Shown piece by piece: positions 42,993-52,178 of a stretch of 64,000 nucleotides of DNA. The stretch covers positions 62,001-126,000 of the forward strand of contig NZ_JACHXK010000012.1 in the NCBI RefSeq assembly GCF_014192105.1, given 5' to 3'. The notes under the pieces were generated by a model, which worked only from the letters and a program-made list of their open reading frames with translations, ran no database searches and was not told the origin of the DNA. A program made the translations under genes and the position numbers. The stretch comes from Paenibacillus phyllosphaerae (GTDB taxonomy: Bacteria > Bacillota > Bacilli > Paenibacillales > Paenibacillaceae). Position 1 is the first letter of the stretch. Each line of letters starts with the position of its first letter.

Positions 42993-44402
42993 TTACGCAT
43001 TCAAGCGATCCATATACGTTTGCTGCAGAATCGCCAGCCCCTTGTCCAATTCGTCCAGGGAGCGGGCCGAGGCGAGAGACACGCGCAAGAAGTTCCCCGC
43101 TTTTCCGGCTCCGCTAAGGAAGCGGTCGGAATGGTAGACGAGGATCCCTTGTTCGATCAGCGCTTGCTCGATGTGCATGCCGGATTGCTTGCTTGCGATC
43201 GGCAGCCAGCGGTAGAAGCTCAAGGGATGGCCTTGTCCCGCGATTTGAGGGAAGTAGCGGGCGAACACGTCATTCGAAGCCTGGGATAGCTCTATTTTGT
43301 GCGCCGCAATCTCGCTTGCTTTGCCCGATAGAATAAGCTCCGTCACAATTTCCGTATCCAGGGATGAAGTCTTCACGTTGATGTTGAAGATGGCCTTCTC
43401 GATCCTCTCTTTGAACATGATGCCGAACACGATATAGGCCACTCTAAGCCCGGAGCAGATGGACTTGGAGGTGCTGCAGATATAGACCGTCTGATCGGGA
43501 AGAAGGCTGAAGAACGGTTGATTCATGTGCGCGTCAGCGCCGTCACTGGGTAGGAATGCATGGATATCGTCTTCAATGACGATCAATTCATGCTCGCGTA
43601 TGATCGCTGCGAGCCGTTGTTTCCGCTCGGCCGTCATCACAACCGACGTCGGATTCGAACAAGAGGGCATTAGGAATACGCCGTGAATGTCGAGCAGCCG
43701 GCACTGTTGGTCAAGCTCATCCGGCAGCATGCCGTCTCGATCGCCGGCGATCGGAACGAGCTGAATCCGATACATTTTGGCAATCTCGATGAAATTGGAA
43801 AAGGTGAACATATCGACCGCGATGCGATTGCCGGGTTCGAATAGCGCGAGCACGGTGATGGCCAGCGCGTTCTGGCCTCCCGACACGATCGCGACCTGGT
43901 CCGTCTTGGCAACAATGCCGAATGCCTCCATCCAACGCAGCCCGGCTGTTTTGTGGTGAGGCAGACCTGTCGGGTTATTGTAGTTCAATAAGCTTTCCAG
44001 ATAGCTTTTTCCCATTACTTTTTTTGCCGCCGAAGCCACGATCGGGTTGGTCTGCTCGAAGGAGGCGACGAAGGCAAGATCGATGCAATCCTGGCTTTCG
44101 CTGTCCTTGGAGATGGTGATCGAACGGGCCGCATTCTGGGAAACGAACGTGCCGCTGCCGGTCACGGCGTAGAGGAGTCCTTTGTTCTCGCAAATTTTGT
44201 ACGCGCGCGTAATCGTCGTGAAATTAACGTCGAGAAAATCCGCCAGTTCCCGCTGAGGGGGCAGCTTGGCACCTGGGGCTAAGGCTCCGCTTGCAATATC
44301 TTGCTCCAACAACTTGGCCAGCGACAGATAGAGCGGGCGAGTCAAGGTGGATTTGTCCGGTCTCCACGACATGGGGTAGTCAACGAATGAATTGATGGGC
44401 AT
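42993..44402 (-). CDS. MocR-family (GntR helix-turn-helix plus aminotransferase-like) regulator
   Basis: A 469-residue protein. Residues about 20-95 are a GntR winged helix (LYLSLAKLLEQDIASGALAPG, then PPQRELADFLDVNFTTITRAYK). The rest is a fold-type-I aminotransferase domain with the PLP-binding Lys313 in CSTSKSICSGLR and NYNNPTGLPHHK. MocR proteins sense an amine or amino acid through PLP. It is divergent from azlCD across a symmetric operator, so it should control branched-chain amino acid export and perhaps itself. Confidence 0.9.
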   Translation of the reverse strand: MPINSFVDYPMSWRPDKSTLTRPLYLSLAKLLEQDIASGALAPGAKLPPQRELADFLDVNFTTITRAYKICENKGLLYAVTGSGTFVSQNAARSITISKDSESQDCIDLAFVASFEQTNPIVASAAKKVMGKSYLESLLNYNNPTGLPHHKTAGLRWMEAFGIVAKTDQVAIVSGGQNALAITVLALFEPGNRIAVDMFTFSNFIEIAKMYRIQLVPIAGDRDGMLPDELDQQCRLLDIHGVFLMPSCSNPTSVVMTAERKQRLAAIIREHELIVIEDDIHAFLPSDGADAHMNQPFFSLLPDQTVYICSTSKSICSGLRVAYIVFGIMFKERIEKAIFNINVKTSSLDTEIVTELILSGKASEIAAHKIELSQASNDVFARYFPQIAGQGHPLSFYRWLPIASKQSGMHIEQALIEQGILVYHSDRFLSGAGKAGNFLRVSLASARSLDELDKGLAILQQTYMDRLNA

Positions 44403-44421
44403 AAGCTACCTCGCCAAAATT

Positions 44422-44471
44422 GTAATCCATACAATTATATCATTGATTGTATGGATTTACGCGGTTATGAT
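44422..44471 (+). promoter_or_regulatory. azlCD promoter and MocR operator
   Basis: GTAATCCATACAAT (44422-44435) and ATTGTATGGATTTAC (44446-44460) form an inverted repeat with one base of asymmetry. The azlC promoter is -35 TTGATT (44443-44448), 17 bases, -10 TATGAT (44466-44471). The downstream operator arm overlaps the -35. A minus-strand TATAAT (44439-44434) may serve the regulator gene. Confidence 0.7.
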
Positions 44472-44508
44472 AACAAACAAATATCCAATCAAGGAGAACG
44501 AACGCAAC

Positions 44509-45222
44509 ATGAAGAGCAACAAGGATGTTTATTCGGCCGCCTTTCGTGCCGCTTTTCCCGCTACCATCCCCATCTTGGCAGGCTTCTTGTTCTTAGGTAT
44601 CGCCTACGGCATTTACATGAACGTATCGGGCTTCCATGTGGGGTATACGTTCCTCATGAGTCTTCTCATCTTCGCCGGCTCGATGGAATTCGTCACCGTC
44701 AGCCTGCTGCTCGGCGCGTTCAACCCGCTGGGCGCCTTGTTCCTCGCGCTAATGGTCAACGCACGCCATCTATTCTATGGTCTCTCCATGCTGGGGAAGT
44801 ATAACAAGGCGGGCAGAAAGAAGTATTATCTCATCTTCGGCATGTGCGACGAATCCTTCGCCATCAACAACACGGCCCGTATTCCGGAAGGCGTGGACAA
44901 AGGCTGGTATATGCTGTTCGTTACGCTGCTCAATCATGTGTATTGGGTATTGGGAGCGACGATCGGGGGACTGTTCGGTGCGCTGATCAAGCTCAATATG
45001 GAGGGGCTGGAGTTCGTGATGACGGCGCTCTTCGTCGTTATCTTCATCGAGCAATGGATGAAGGAGACGAACCATCGCAGTTCCCTCTTGGGACTAGTGG
45101 TATCGCTCGTCTGCGTGATCGTGTTCGGAAGCAGCAACTTTATCCTCCCCGCGATGATCGGCATACTCGCCCTCCTGACGTTCATGCGGAATGGGCGGCA
45201 AAAAGCAGGTGAACCGGCATGA
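44509..45222 (+). CDS. azlC: Branched-chain amino acid exporter, large subunit AzlC
   Basis: A 237-residue AzlC-family membrane protein with some seven to eight helices. Hallmarks: [21 protein letters not shown] near the start, [39 protein letters not shown]. With AzlD it exports leucine-type amino acids or analogues such as azaleucine. AAGGAGA lies 11 bases before the ATG at 44509; the longer open frame from 44392 runs through the promoter and operator and is rejected. Confidence 0.9.
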   Translation: MKSNKDVYSAAFRAAFPATIPILAGFLFLGIAYGIYMNVSGFHVGYTFLMSLLIFAGSMEFVTVSLLLGAFNPLGALFLALMVNARHLFYGLSMLGKYNKAGRKKYYLIFGMCDESFAINNTARIPEGVDKGWYMLFVTLLNHVYWVLGATIGGLFGALIKLNMEGLEFVMTALFVVIFIEQWMKETNHRSSLLGLVVSLVCVIVFGSSNFILPAMIGILALLTFMRNGRQKAGEPA

Positions 45223-45551
45223 CGATGACGCTTCTCGAACGGTGCATCACGATCGCCATGGTCGTGCTCGGCACGATGATGACCCGGTTTATCCCGTTCC
45301 TGCTCTTCCCGTCGGGACGTCCGGTTCCGCCCTATGTCCAGTATCTCGGGAAAGTGCTGCCGGCTGCCGCGCTTGGCCTTCTGGTCATCTACAGCTTGAA
45401 GGATGTTGATCTGCTATCCGACAGCCACGGAATGCCGGAGCTGATCTCGGTTACGCTCGTCGCAGGGCTTCACATCTGGCGCCGCAACATGCTGCTCTCG
45501 ATCGCTGCCGGCACGATTGCTTATATGCTGCTGGTTCAGCTGGTGTTCTGA
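45219..45551 (+). CDS. azlD: Branched-chain amino acid exporter, small subunit AzlD
   Basis: A 110-residue, three to four-helix AzlD-family protein ([30 protein letters not shown]). The ATGA overlap with azlC shows translational coupling. It completes the two-subunit exporter. Confidence 0.9.
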   Translation: MTMTLLERCITIAMVVLGTMMTRFIPFLLFPSGRPVPPYVQYLGKVLPAAALGLLVIYSLKDVDLLSDSHGMPELISVTLVAGLHIWRRNMLLSIAAGTIAYMLLVQLVF

Positions 45552-45560
45552 ATGAAAAAA

Positions 45561-45608
45561 CCAGCCTTAGATCTTCCGCCTGCTGACGGGGACTTAGGCT
45601 GATTTTCA
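45561..45608 (+). terminator. Terminator of azlCD
   Basis: CAGCCT near 45562 pairs with AGGCTG near 45597, with GATTTTCATT after it. Convergent with the minus-strand haem transporter operon, so it may serve both. Confidence 0.6.
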
Positions 45609-45641
45609 TTATGTTTGGGTATGACGCAAACGTGTCGGCGG

Positions 45642-46775
45642 CTAGCTGGCGTTCGAAGATTCGCCCGTTACGGCAGCAGGCTCGCGAACGATTTTAACCT
45701 CATAGAACGAGATTTTGTTCGAGATGATGAATTCCGGCGTCTTGCGATGAGCATGGGATTCCTTGAATGCGTCGCTGCGCGTCCACGCTTGGAAGTCTTC
45801 CTTGGAGCGCCACTTCGTAACAACGCTCACCTCATCGTACTCCTTCGTGTTCTCGGTCAGATGAACTTCAAGACCGAGAAATCCTTCCATATACTCGACT
45901 TTGCCGACTCGGTCGAAGCGCTCGATCAGCTTGTGCGCTTCGCCTTTCGTAATCTGGGATGTGTTCGTAACAATAATCATGGGTGGTTCCTCCTTGGGCT
46001 TTGCGCCGGATCGAATAGGTATAATGACAGGGTAATCGTCTTCGAACGCGACCTTGGCGTCTATCCGATATACTTCCTGTAAAAAACGAGGGGTTAACAG
46101 CTCCCGGGGTTTGCCGGTATGTACGACGCGGCCCCGCTGCATCGCGATCATGTAATCGCAATAGGCTGCGGCTTGCTGCAAATCATGAAGCACCATGACG
46201 ACCGTAAGCTTGTAATCGCGGTTGATTGCCTGCAGCATCTCCATAAGGTCAAGCTGATGGGCCAGATCCAGGTAAGTGGTCGGTTCATCCAGCAGCAATA
46301 TGTTTGTTTTCTGCGCGAGTGCCATCGCAATACGGACTTTTTGCTGCTCACCTCCAGATAAAGTATGGAACATCCGATTCTCGTGCCGGATCGTGCCGGT
46401 TAACGTCAGCGCCCAGTTCACGATGCCGTGATCCTCTTCGCTCATCCGGTCGAACAGCCGCTTATAGGGCGAGCGTCCGTAAGCGACGAACTCCCTGACG
46501 GTGAGATCCGGCATCTGGCCCTTGGATTGCGTGAGCATCGTTAGGGTTTGCGCGAATTGTGCCGTACTGTAGGCTCCGGCGTCACGGCCTTGGATGATGA
46601 CTTCGCCGCTGTCCGGTTTCTGAAGCCTGCTGATCATCCGCAGCAGCGTAGATTTGCCCGACCCGTTAGGACCGACGATGGCGGTCATCTCGCCCTCGGG
46701 AATCGCAATCGATAGATCCTTCAGCCCGAATGGGCCAAGTTCCAGCGTAAGCCCATTCGCTTCAATAGCCGTCAT
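45642..46775 (-). CDS. Haem ABC transporter ATPase fused to an IsdG-type haem monooxygenase
   Basis: A 377-residue single frame with two complete enzymes. Residues 1-265 are a FecE/FhuC-type importer ATPase: Walker [10 protein letters not shown], signature LSGGEQQ, Walker [10 protein letters not shown], switch His in VLHDLQQ. Residues 266-377 are an IsdG/IsdI-like ABM domain: counted from Met266 the catalytic triad is Asn6, Trp66 and His76, the same positions as in staphylococcal IsdI. The joint reads KEEPP and is encoded by AAGGAGG itself, 8 bases before that internal ATG, so free monooxygenase may also be made. The start overlaps the permease gene by 4 bases. It should import haem and release its iron. 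Confidence 0.88.
   Translation of the reverse strand: MTAIEANGLTLELGPFGLKDLSIAIPEGEMTAIVGPNGSGKSTLLRMISRLQKPDSGEVIIQGRDAGAYSTAQFAQTLTMLTQSKGQMPDLTVREFVAYGRSPYKRLFDRMSEEDHGIVNWALTLTGTIRHENRMFHTLSGGEQQKVRIAMALAQKTNILLLDEPTTYLDLAHQLDLMEMLQAINRDYKLTVVMVLHDLQQAAAYCDYMIAMQRGRVVHTGKPRELLTPRFLQEVYRIDAKVAFEDDYPVIIPIRSGAKPKEEPPMIIVTNTSQITKGEAHKLIERFDRVGKVEYMEGFLGLEVHLTENTKEYDEVSVVTKWRSKEDFQAWTRSDAFKESHAHRKTPEFIISNKISFYEVKIVREPAAVTGESSNAS
45978..45995 (-). promoter_or_regulatory. Internal Shine-Dalgarno and ATG for a free IsdG-like protein
   Basis: On the minus strand AAGGAGG (45995-45989), 8 bases, then an in-frame ATG (45980-45978). Translation from here would give the 112-residue monooxygenase alone (45980 down to 45642). 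It is a full-strength site in the middle of a fused gene. Confidence 0.6.
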
Positions 46776-47776
46776 GCGTTCGCGACACCTCGTTTCTTCA
46801 ATAAATATAAAAAGAACGGTGCGCCGATGACCGCGAGCAAAATGCCGACGGGCAGCTCGATCGGATCGATCGCGGAGCGGGCGATCGTATCGGCGAATAC
46901 GACCAAGGATGCGCCTCCGACAATGGACAAAGGCAGCAAGAAACGATAATCGTCTCCCAAAAGCAGCCGGACGGCATGAGGGACGACCAACCCGACGAAG
47001 CCGACGAGACCGGCGACGCTGACCGCCGCTCCGGCGAGCAAGGAGGACAGCAGGATAAGGCTAAGCCGCTGGAGTTCGACCTTCTGCCCGAGCAGCTTGG
47101 CGGAATCGTCGCCGAGCAGCATCAGATTCGCCGTCTTGATGGCGAATAGGGAGAGAATAAGTCCCGTAATGGCATATGGAGCCATGAAGGACAGATGATA
47201 CCAGCTTCTGCCGCTAAGACCGCCGGATAGCCAAGGGAGAACGGCTTGAACACGATCGCTGTAGATCACCATAAATCCGTTGGTTATCGCGCCGATGAGC
47301 GCATTGATGGCGACGCCGGCGAGTACGATCCGAAGCGGCGAAGATCCGCTGCTCCATGAGAGCAGATAGATGATAATCGATGTCAAGAATGCCCCGGCAA
47401 AAGCCAGAATCGGCAGCAAATAGCTTAAGTTCGGGAAGACGATCATGCACATGATCGCGGCCAATCCGCCGCCTGCCGATACTCCGATGACGCCCGGGTC
47501 GGCCAGCGGATTCTTCATGACGCCCTGGAGCAGCGCGCCGGAGGCGGCCAGACATGCTCCGACGAGCAGGCCGATCAGCACGCGGGGAAACCGCAAATTC
47601 ATGACGATCTTCTGTGCGAGCGGCTCTCCGGACGAGGTGAACACCTCCCAGATCTCGCGGAGCGAGACGGAGACGGACCCGTAAGACAACCCATAGCATG
47701 TAACGGCAATCAGCAGGATAGGCGAGATTACGATGCTCCATCTCCGGCGGGAAGTGCGCTTGGCCAGATCCATCAT
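46772..47776 (-). CDS. FecCD-type ABC importer permease
   Basis: A 334-residue permease of the haem/siderophore/B12 family with about nine to ten helices. [32 protein letters not shown] is the family hallmark (about residues 70-100), and [20 protein letters not shown] holds the ATPase-contact region. It overlaps both neighbours by 4 bases, so lipoprotein, permease and ATPase-monooxygenase are translated as a coupled unit. Haem as cargo is inferred from the fused monooxygenase and the island. Confidence 0.9.
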   Translation of the reverse strand: MMDLAKRTSRRRWSIVISPILLIAVTCYGLSYGSVSVSLREIWEVFTSSGEPLAQKIVMNLRFPRVLIGLLVGACLAASGALLQGVMKNPLADPGVIGVSAGGGLAAIMCMIVFPNLSYLLPILAFAGAFLTSIIIYLLSWSSGSSPLRIVLAGVAINALIGAITNGFMVIYSDRVQAVLPWLSGGLSGRSWYHLSFMAPYAITGLILSLFAIKTANLMLLGDDSAKLLGQKVELQRLSLILLSSLLAGAAVSVAGLVGFVGLVVPHAVRLLLGDDYRFLLPLSIVGGASLVVFADTIARSAIDPIELPVGILLAVIGAPFFLYLLKKRGVANA

Positions 47777-48723
47777 GGCTTCACCGATGCCAACAGCTCG
47801 CTCATCCGATCCAGCGCTTCGGTTACGCGCGTGCCGGGGTTCGAGCCGAACAGATCGGCGGGAAGCACCTCGACGCGGTTATTCTTCACGGCATCGAGAC
47901 TGCTCCAAGCCGCATTCTGCGCCATCTCCTTCAGGAATCCTTCCTTCACATTGTCAGGATCGGTATGGCTCATCAGCAGCACCAGCTGCGGATTAGATTC
48001 TACGATCTTCTCCGTATTCAGCTGCGCATATTGCGGATAGCTCTCCAGACTTGGATAATCCGCTGCAATATTCTCGCCTCCGGCCAGCGTCAAGATATCG
48101 CCGCCCAGCGAGTTATTCAGCGCGGCCATATAAGTGCCGGGCGCGCCGTAGACGAGCAGCACGCGAGTTTTCTCGCCCCCCGTCTGCGTCTGTAAGGCGG
48201 CGAGCTTATCATCTATTGCGGTATTGAGCTCAGCAGCTTTGTCTTCCCGCTGCAGCAGCTGACCGAAAAGCGTGATTTGCTTCTTAATATCCGCTATGGA
48301 ATTGGCCGATGAGAGGACCATCTTGGACCCGAGCGATTCGACGGAAGGGATATCCTTCGCATTCATCGGATTGTTGCCGAGTACGACATCGGGAGCAATC
48401 AGTGCAAGCTTCTCCAGATCGATGCCGTGGGTGGAGCCGATCTCGAACGCTTCCTCGGCTTCCTTCACCGGCACGGGGGAGCTGGAGGCCGGCCGGCCGA
48501 CGACTTCTCCGCCGAGCGCATATACAATATCGACCTCGCCGTTGCTTAGCGCGGCGATCGACTGTGGCACGTGATCGAAGGCTATCGTTCTTCCGGCAAA
48601 ATCCGTTACCGTTACGGCTTGGGGAGAGGTCCCAGCAGCCGTGGTATCAGGCGCCGCAGCAGGCTGACCGCAGCCGGCAGTCAGCATGGCGATAACGGAA
48701 ACCATTATTGCCGCTTTCTTCAT
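47773..48723 (-). CDS. Iron/haem-binding lipoprotein of the first ABC importer
   Basis: A 316-residue class-III binding protein with lipobox LTAGC near residue 17, a Thr/Ala linker and a two-lobe fold (TVTDFAGRTIAFDHVPQSIAALS). Possible haem ligands by analogy with IsdE are Met120 (NNPMNA) and His253 (LMSHTDP), but their spacing is shorter than in IsdE, so this is tentative. AGGAGG sits 7 bases before the ATG at 48723; the frame open to 48759 has no ribosome site. First gene of the operon under the Fur box at 48809. Confidence 0.85.
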   Translation of the reverse strand: MKKAAIMVSVIAMLTAGCGQPAAAPDTTAAGTSPQAVTVTDFAGRTIAFDHVPQSIAALSNGEVDIVYALGGEVVGRPASSSPVPVKEAEEAFEIGSTHGIDLEKLALIAPDVVLGNNPMNAKDIPSVESLGSKMVLSSANSIADIKKQITLFGQLLQREDKAAELNTAIDDKLAALQTQTGGEKTRVLLVYGAPGTYMAALNNSLGGDILTLAGGENIAADYPSLESYPQYAQLNTEKIVESNPQLVLLMSHTDPDNVKEGFLKEMAQNAAWSSLDAVKNNRVEVLPADLFGSNPGTRVTEALDRMSELLASVKP

Positions 48724-48808
48724 GAGTGTTCCTCCTGACGTATGATTAACATGTAGCATAGTAACGGTTAGAAATTAGTAAAGCGACTAACCTTTATTGC
48801 ATTCTAAA

Positions 48809-48823
48809 TGAGAATGAATATCA
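48809..48823. promoter_or_regulatory. Fur box of the minus-strand haem operon
   Basis: TGAGAATGAATATCA matches the consensus TGATAATNATTATCA at 13 of 15 positions, 86 bases upstream of the lipoprotein start. Confidence 0.75.
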
Positions 48824-48980
48824 GTGTCAACATAATTTTTGGGATCTGTATCCAGTTTTTCTGCGCGTCGTCAGGAAGAGGGTAATGGCTGGTGAAAATG
48901 AGGCTCTACAAGAGGGCTGCCCAGCGTTGTTACGCAACGATTTGCTAACAGATTTCATAAAACCCGCGAATTTAAAGGGG

Positions 48981-49010
48981 TTGACACATTGCGAAGGTGT
49001 GGCTTATCAT
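48981..49010 (+). promoter_or_regulatory. Promoter in the long leader of the NEAT operon
   Basis: TTGACA (48981-48986), 18 bases, TATCAT (49005-49010). It lies about 150 bases upstream of the Fur box, so the leader of this transcript would be some 190 bases long. A second, weaker promoter (TTGTAC 49137, GATTAT 49160) overlaps the Fur box. Confidence 0.55.
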
Positions 49011-49152
49011 CAACGCAGGCAGGAAGTGTTATCCAGAAAATGAGAGAATCAGGGGGAGTGAAAAGGTTAGTAAAAAGTGTGGCGGCACATAAATGTCCAT
49101 TGATAGGACATTGAGATACGCTTTCCGCAGCTATTTTTGTACATAATTTAAT

Positions 49153-49167
49153 TGATAATGATTATCA
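49153..49167. promoter_or_regulatory. Perfect Fur box of the isdC operon
   Basis: TGATAATGATTATCA, an exact match to the 15-base Fur consensus, 40 bases before the isdC start. The same word with identical flanks recurs at 54238. Confidence 0.9.
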
Positions 49168-49206
49168 TTATCTTAAAGCAAATGAGAATGGAGGCATGCA
49201 GGTAAC

Positions 49207-50001
49207 ATGAAAAGGTACAAAATTAGAACAGTGGCGCTCGCAATTGCTTTGCTATGGATTGTACAAATGGTGGGGGTATCGGCTGCTAGCGCCGCCGAAA
49301 AATTGGCGGATGGTACCTATACGATCGACTATGTCATTAGACAAGCTGAGAACGATAACGTGTCGATGGCCAACGATTATTTTGAAAAACCGGCGAAGCT
49401 AACGGTGAAAGGCGGCGTCGTTACCGCGCAGATCCAGCTGAACCATAGCAAATGGATTACGGAATTCACGACCGCGCTTGGTGGAAGTTACCCAGCTGCG
49501 AAGATCGTTAAGAACGATGAAGCGAAAGATACGCGCATTGCGCAATTCACGATCGAAGATCTAAGCAAACCGCTTTTGTCCAAAATTCATGTCACGGTAC
49601 CGGATATCGATTATGACCATGATTACACAATCCGCTTCGTCTTCGATCAGTCAACCGCGAAGTCGACCGGCGCCGCAGCTTCGTCCAAACCGGCTGCAAC
49701 GACGAAGGATAATGCGGCAAGCGGTTCCTCCTCATCCGGGGCAGGCGCCAAAGCAACGGAAACAAAAGCAACAGGCACAAAACAAACAACAGGCACAACG
49801 CAGCAACAGTCTACAGCGGAAGCCAAACCGGCTGCTCAAGCAAGCGAGGGCGGAGAGGCAGCAACTGCTGAGCCTAACCCGAAGACGGGCGATGAAGCGC
49901 CGATCGGGCAACTTGTGACCGTACTCCTGGTATCCGCTGGATGTTTTGTAGGCTTTACGATTGCCAAGCGTTCGGGTCGTCAGAAGAACGAACACGTTTA
50001 A
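49207..50001 (+). CDS. isdC: IsdC-like NEAT protein with sortase B signal
   Basis: A 264-residue wall protein. Signal peptide 1-30; one NEAT domain (about 32-150) with the 3-10 helix SMANDYF and the haem-ligand motif YDHDY (Tyr136, Tyr140); a Thr/Ala/Ser/Gln-rich linker (155-220); then NPKTG (224-228), a hydrophobic stretch and a basic tail RSGRQKNE. NPKTG is the sortase B motif of IsdC, so the protein should be linked within the peptidoglycan and pass haem between surface NEAT proteins and the IsdE lipoprotein. The sortase is encoded at 59799. First gene of the Fur-controlled plus-strand operon. Confidence 0.92.
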   Translation: MKRYKIRTVALAIALLWIVQMVGVSAASAAEKLADGTYTIDYVIRQAENDNVSMANDYFEKPAKLTVKGGVVTAQIQLNHSKWITEFTTALGGSYPAAKIVKNDEAKDTRIAQFTIEDLSKPLLSKIHVTVPDIDYDHDYTIRFVFDQSTAKSTGAAASSKPAATTKDNAASGSSSSGAGAKATETKATGTKQTTGTTQQQSTAEAKPAAQASEGGEAATAEPNPKTGDEAPIGQLVTVLLVSAGCFVGFTIAKRSGRQKNEHV

Positions 50002-50034
50002 TAGCAAGGCAATGATAACCAAGAGGGGGAAAAG

Positions 50035-51156
50035 GTGTTGAATCGCGCTAATTGGAAGGCCATCGCAGCTGCATCCTTGATGGTCAGCTTGCTCGCTTCG
50101 CCGCTTCAGTCGGTGGCTGCAGCTGCCGAGCCTGCTGCGAACTCGGCTAAGCTGGCGAATAATGCTGCTGTACCAACCGCTAACGCTCAAGAATTGGCTG
50201 ATGGGACATACAGCTTGGGATACACCTTCCTGAAGTATAATACCGCTCAGGTATCTGTCATGCAGGATTATGTGATCCCTACCGGACGGTTAATCGTCCA
50301 GAATGGACAAAAATTGGTTCAGATTACGCTGAAACAAAGCAAAGAAATTACCCAGTTCAAACTCGAACAAGGCGGTCAGCTCGTATCGCCGGAAGTTGTC
50401 GCAACGGATGAAAAGGCCAATACCCGTACTATTCAATTCGCGGTGGACGATTTGTCCGCCAAGGTGAAGGGCTGGGTGAAGATCTATTGGCAAGTGAGCC
50501 CGACGTTCTTGTACGATCACGAGTACGATATACATCTGACCTTCGATTCTTCATCGCTAAAATTGCTCTCTTCTACAGAGGCGAATGCGGAAACGGATAC
50601 GGAGAGTACGGATGCCGGTTCGTTCAAGGATATCGAGCAGCACTGGGCTCAATCGGCGATAGCGCGAGCAGTCTCGCTTGGTCTGGTCAGCGGGTATGTC
50701 GACGGTACATTCCGGCCGGAGAGCTCGATTACGCGCGCGGAATTCGCCGTGCTCCTTAGCCGGGCAATGAAACTCGGGACATCGAGCGCCAAAGAGACGA
50801 GCTTCAGCGACAATGCGCGCATTCCGGCGTGGGTGAAGCCGTATCTCGGACCTGTGGTGGAAGCCGGCGTCATTAATGGTTTCGCTGACGGTTCCTTCCG
50901 TGCGGACAGCACGATCAATCGCACGGAGCTGGCGGTTATGGTCGTACGCGCGCTTAAGCTGGAAGTCGATTCGGCAGCCAAGCCTGCTTATGCCGACACG
51001 GATACGATTCCGAAATGGGCGCAAGCCGAAGTGGCGGCAGCTGCCTCCGCCGGCATTATGAATGTGCATGCAGGCAATAAGTTCGCTCCGCTTGTGAATG
51101 CGACGAGGGCTGAAGCGGTCAGTGCGATTCTTGCGCTCGCCGAAGCGCAGTCGTAA
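50035..51156 (+). CDS. NEAT-SLH haem-binding surface protein
   Basis: A 373-residue exported protein: signal peptide (about 30 residues), one NEAT domain (about 52-180; SVMQDYV helix, YDHEY with Tyr160 and Tyr164), an acidic linker, and three SLH repeats (about 195-373; FKDIEQHWAQSAI, FSDNARIPAWVKPYL, YADTDTIPKWAQAEV). It should bind haem at the surface, held by the SLH triplet to secondary wall polymer, like BslK of Bacillus anthracis. GTG start at 50035 with GAGGGGG upstream; a TTG follows directly. It lies 33 bases after isdC. Confidence 0.92.
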   Translation: MLNRANWKAIAAASLMVSLLASPLQSVAAAAEPAANSAKLANNAAVPTANAQELADGTYSLGYTFLKYNTAQVSVMQDYVIPTGRLIVQNGQKLVQITLKQSKEITQFKLEQGGQLVSPEVVATDEKANTRTIQFAVDDLSAKVKGWVKIYWQVSPTFLYDHEYDIHLTFDSSSLKLLSSTEANAETDTESTDAGSFKDIEQHWAQSAIARAVSLGLVSGYVDGTFRPESSITRAEFAVLLSRAMKLGTSSAKETSFSDNARIPAWVKPYLGPVVEAGVINGFADGSFRADSTINRTELAVMVVRALKLEVDSAAKPAYADTDTIPKWAQAEVAAAASAGIMNVHAGNKFAPLVNATRAEAVSAILALAEAQS

Positions 51157-51175
51157 GGGGAGGGGCAACTGACCT

Positions 51176-52132
51176 ATGATGAGTTTTAAGCTGTGGAGAA
51201 GTACGGCGGTCCTTGCGATCACGCTTCTCGTGGCCGGCTGTTCCAGCAATACGTCTACGGAGAATTCGTCTGCCGAGAATTCAGGCGCGAATACAAGCAA
51301 GACGACCGAGGTGTCCGTCACGCAGGCCGCCGATGAGGTGAAAGACGAGGTTAAGGAAGACTATCGCATCGTCTCGACGACCGTGGCGACGACGCAATTT
51401 TTTGACCTGTTGGATCTGGACCTCGTCGGGATTCCGACAAGCGTGAAGGAACTGCCGAAGCGGTACGATGGCATCACCAAGATCGGCAATCCGATGACGC
51501 CGAATATGGAGGTCGTCAAATCGCTCGATCCGACCGAGGTGTTCTCGGTCACGACGCTCGAGTATGATTTGGCCCCCGTATTCAAGAACGCCGCTATCAA
51601 ATCCACCTTCCTCGACTTCACGAGTCTGGCCAAGATGAATGCGGCGATTCTCGATATCGGCAAGCGGTATAACCGGGAAGAGAAGGCGCAAACGATCGTG
51701 GACGGCTACAATGCGAAGGTCGAAGAGATTAAGCAGAAGGTTGCCGGCAAGCCGCAGCCGACGGTACTGATCTTGCTCGGCGTACCGGGCAGTTACCTGG
51801 TTGCGACCGAGAACTCCTATATTGGAGATCTCGTGAGACTGGTCGGCGGCAAAAATATCGTGCAAGGCGAAGATGTCGAATATTTGGCATCCAATACCGA
51901 GTACCTGCAGCAATCCAATCCTGACGTTATTCTGCGTGCGGCACACGGGATGCCGGAGGAAGTCGTCAAGATGTTCGATCAGGAGTTCCAGGAGAACGAC
52001 ATCTGGAAGCATTTCAACGCCGTTCAACAAGGACGCGTCTATGACCTGCCGGAAGAGCTCTTCCCGACAACGGCGAATATGGCCGTCGCCGAGGCGCTCG
52101 ATGCTATGGTCGACATGCTGTATGCGGATTAA
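51176..52132 (+). CDS. isdE: IsdE-like haem-binding lipoprotein
   Basis: A 318-residue class-III binding lipoprotein (lipobox LLVAGC near residue 22, Ser/Asn/Thr/Glu linker). Staphylococcal IsdE holds haem with Met78 and His229, 151 residues apart. Here Met107 (GNPMTP) and His257 (AAHGMP) lie 150 apart in the same contexts, a strong match. It should receive haem from IsdC and pass it to the permease encoded 46 bases downstream. Confidence 0.9.
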   Translation: MMSFKLWRSTAVLAITLLVAGCSSNTSTENSSAENSGANTSKTTEVSVTQAADEVKDEVKEDYRIVSTTVATTQFFDLLDLDLVGIPTSVKELPKRYDGITKIGNPMTPNMEVVKSLDPTEVFSVTTLEYDLAPVFKNAAIKSTFLDFTSLAKMNAAILDIGKRYNREEKAQTIVDGYNAKVEEIKQKVAGKPQPTVLILLGVPGSYLVATENSYIGDLVRLVGGKNIVQGEDVEYLASNTEYLQQSNPDVILRAAHGMPEEVVKMFDQEFQENDIWKHFNAVQQGRVYDLPEELFPTTANMAVAEALDAMVDMLYAD

Positions 52133-52178
52133 GCGGACAGGAAGATGCGAAGCTACCATATAATGAAGGAACACAATC

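Noticed and set aside
49058..49114. An 18-codon leader peptide upstream of isdC
   Set aside because: Its GTG start is almost touching the G-rich site, and nothing about the peptide is distinctive.
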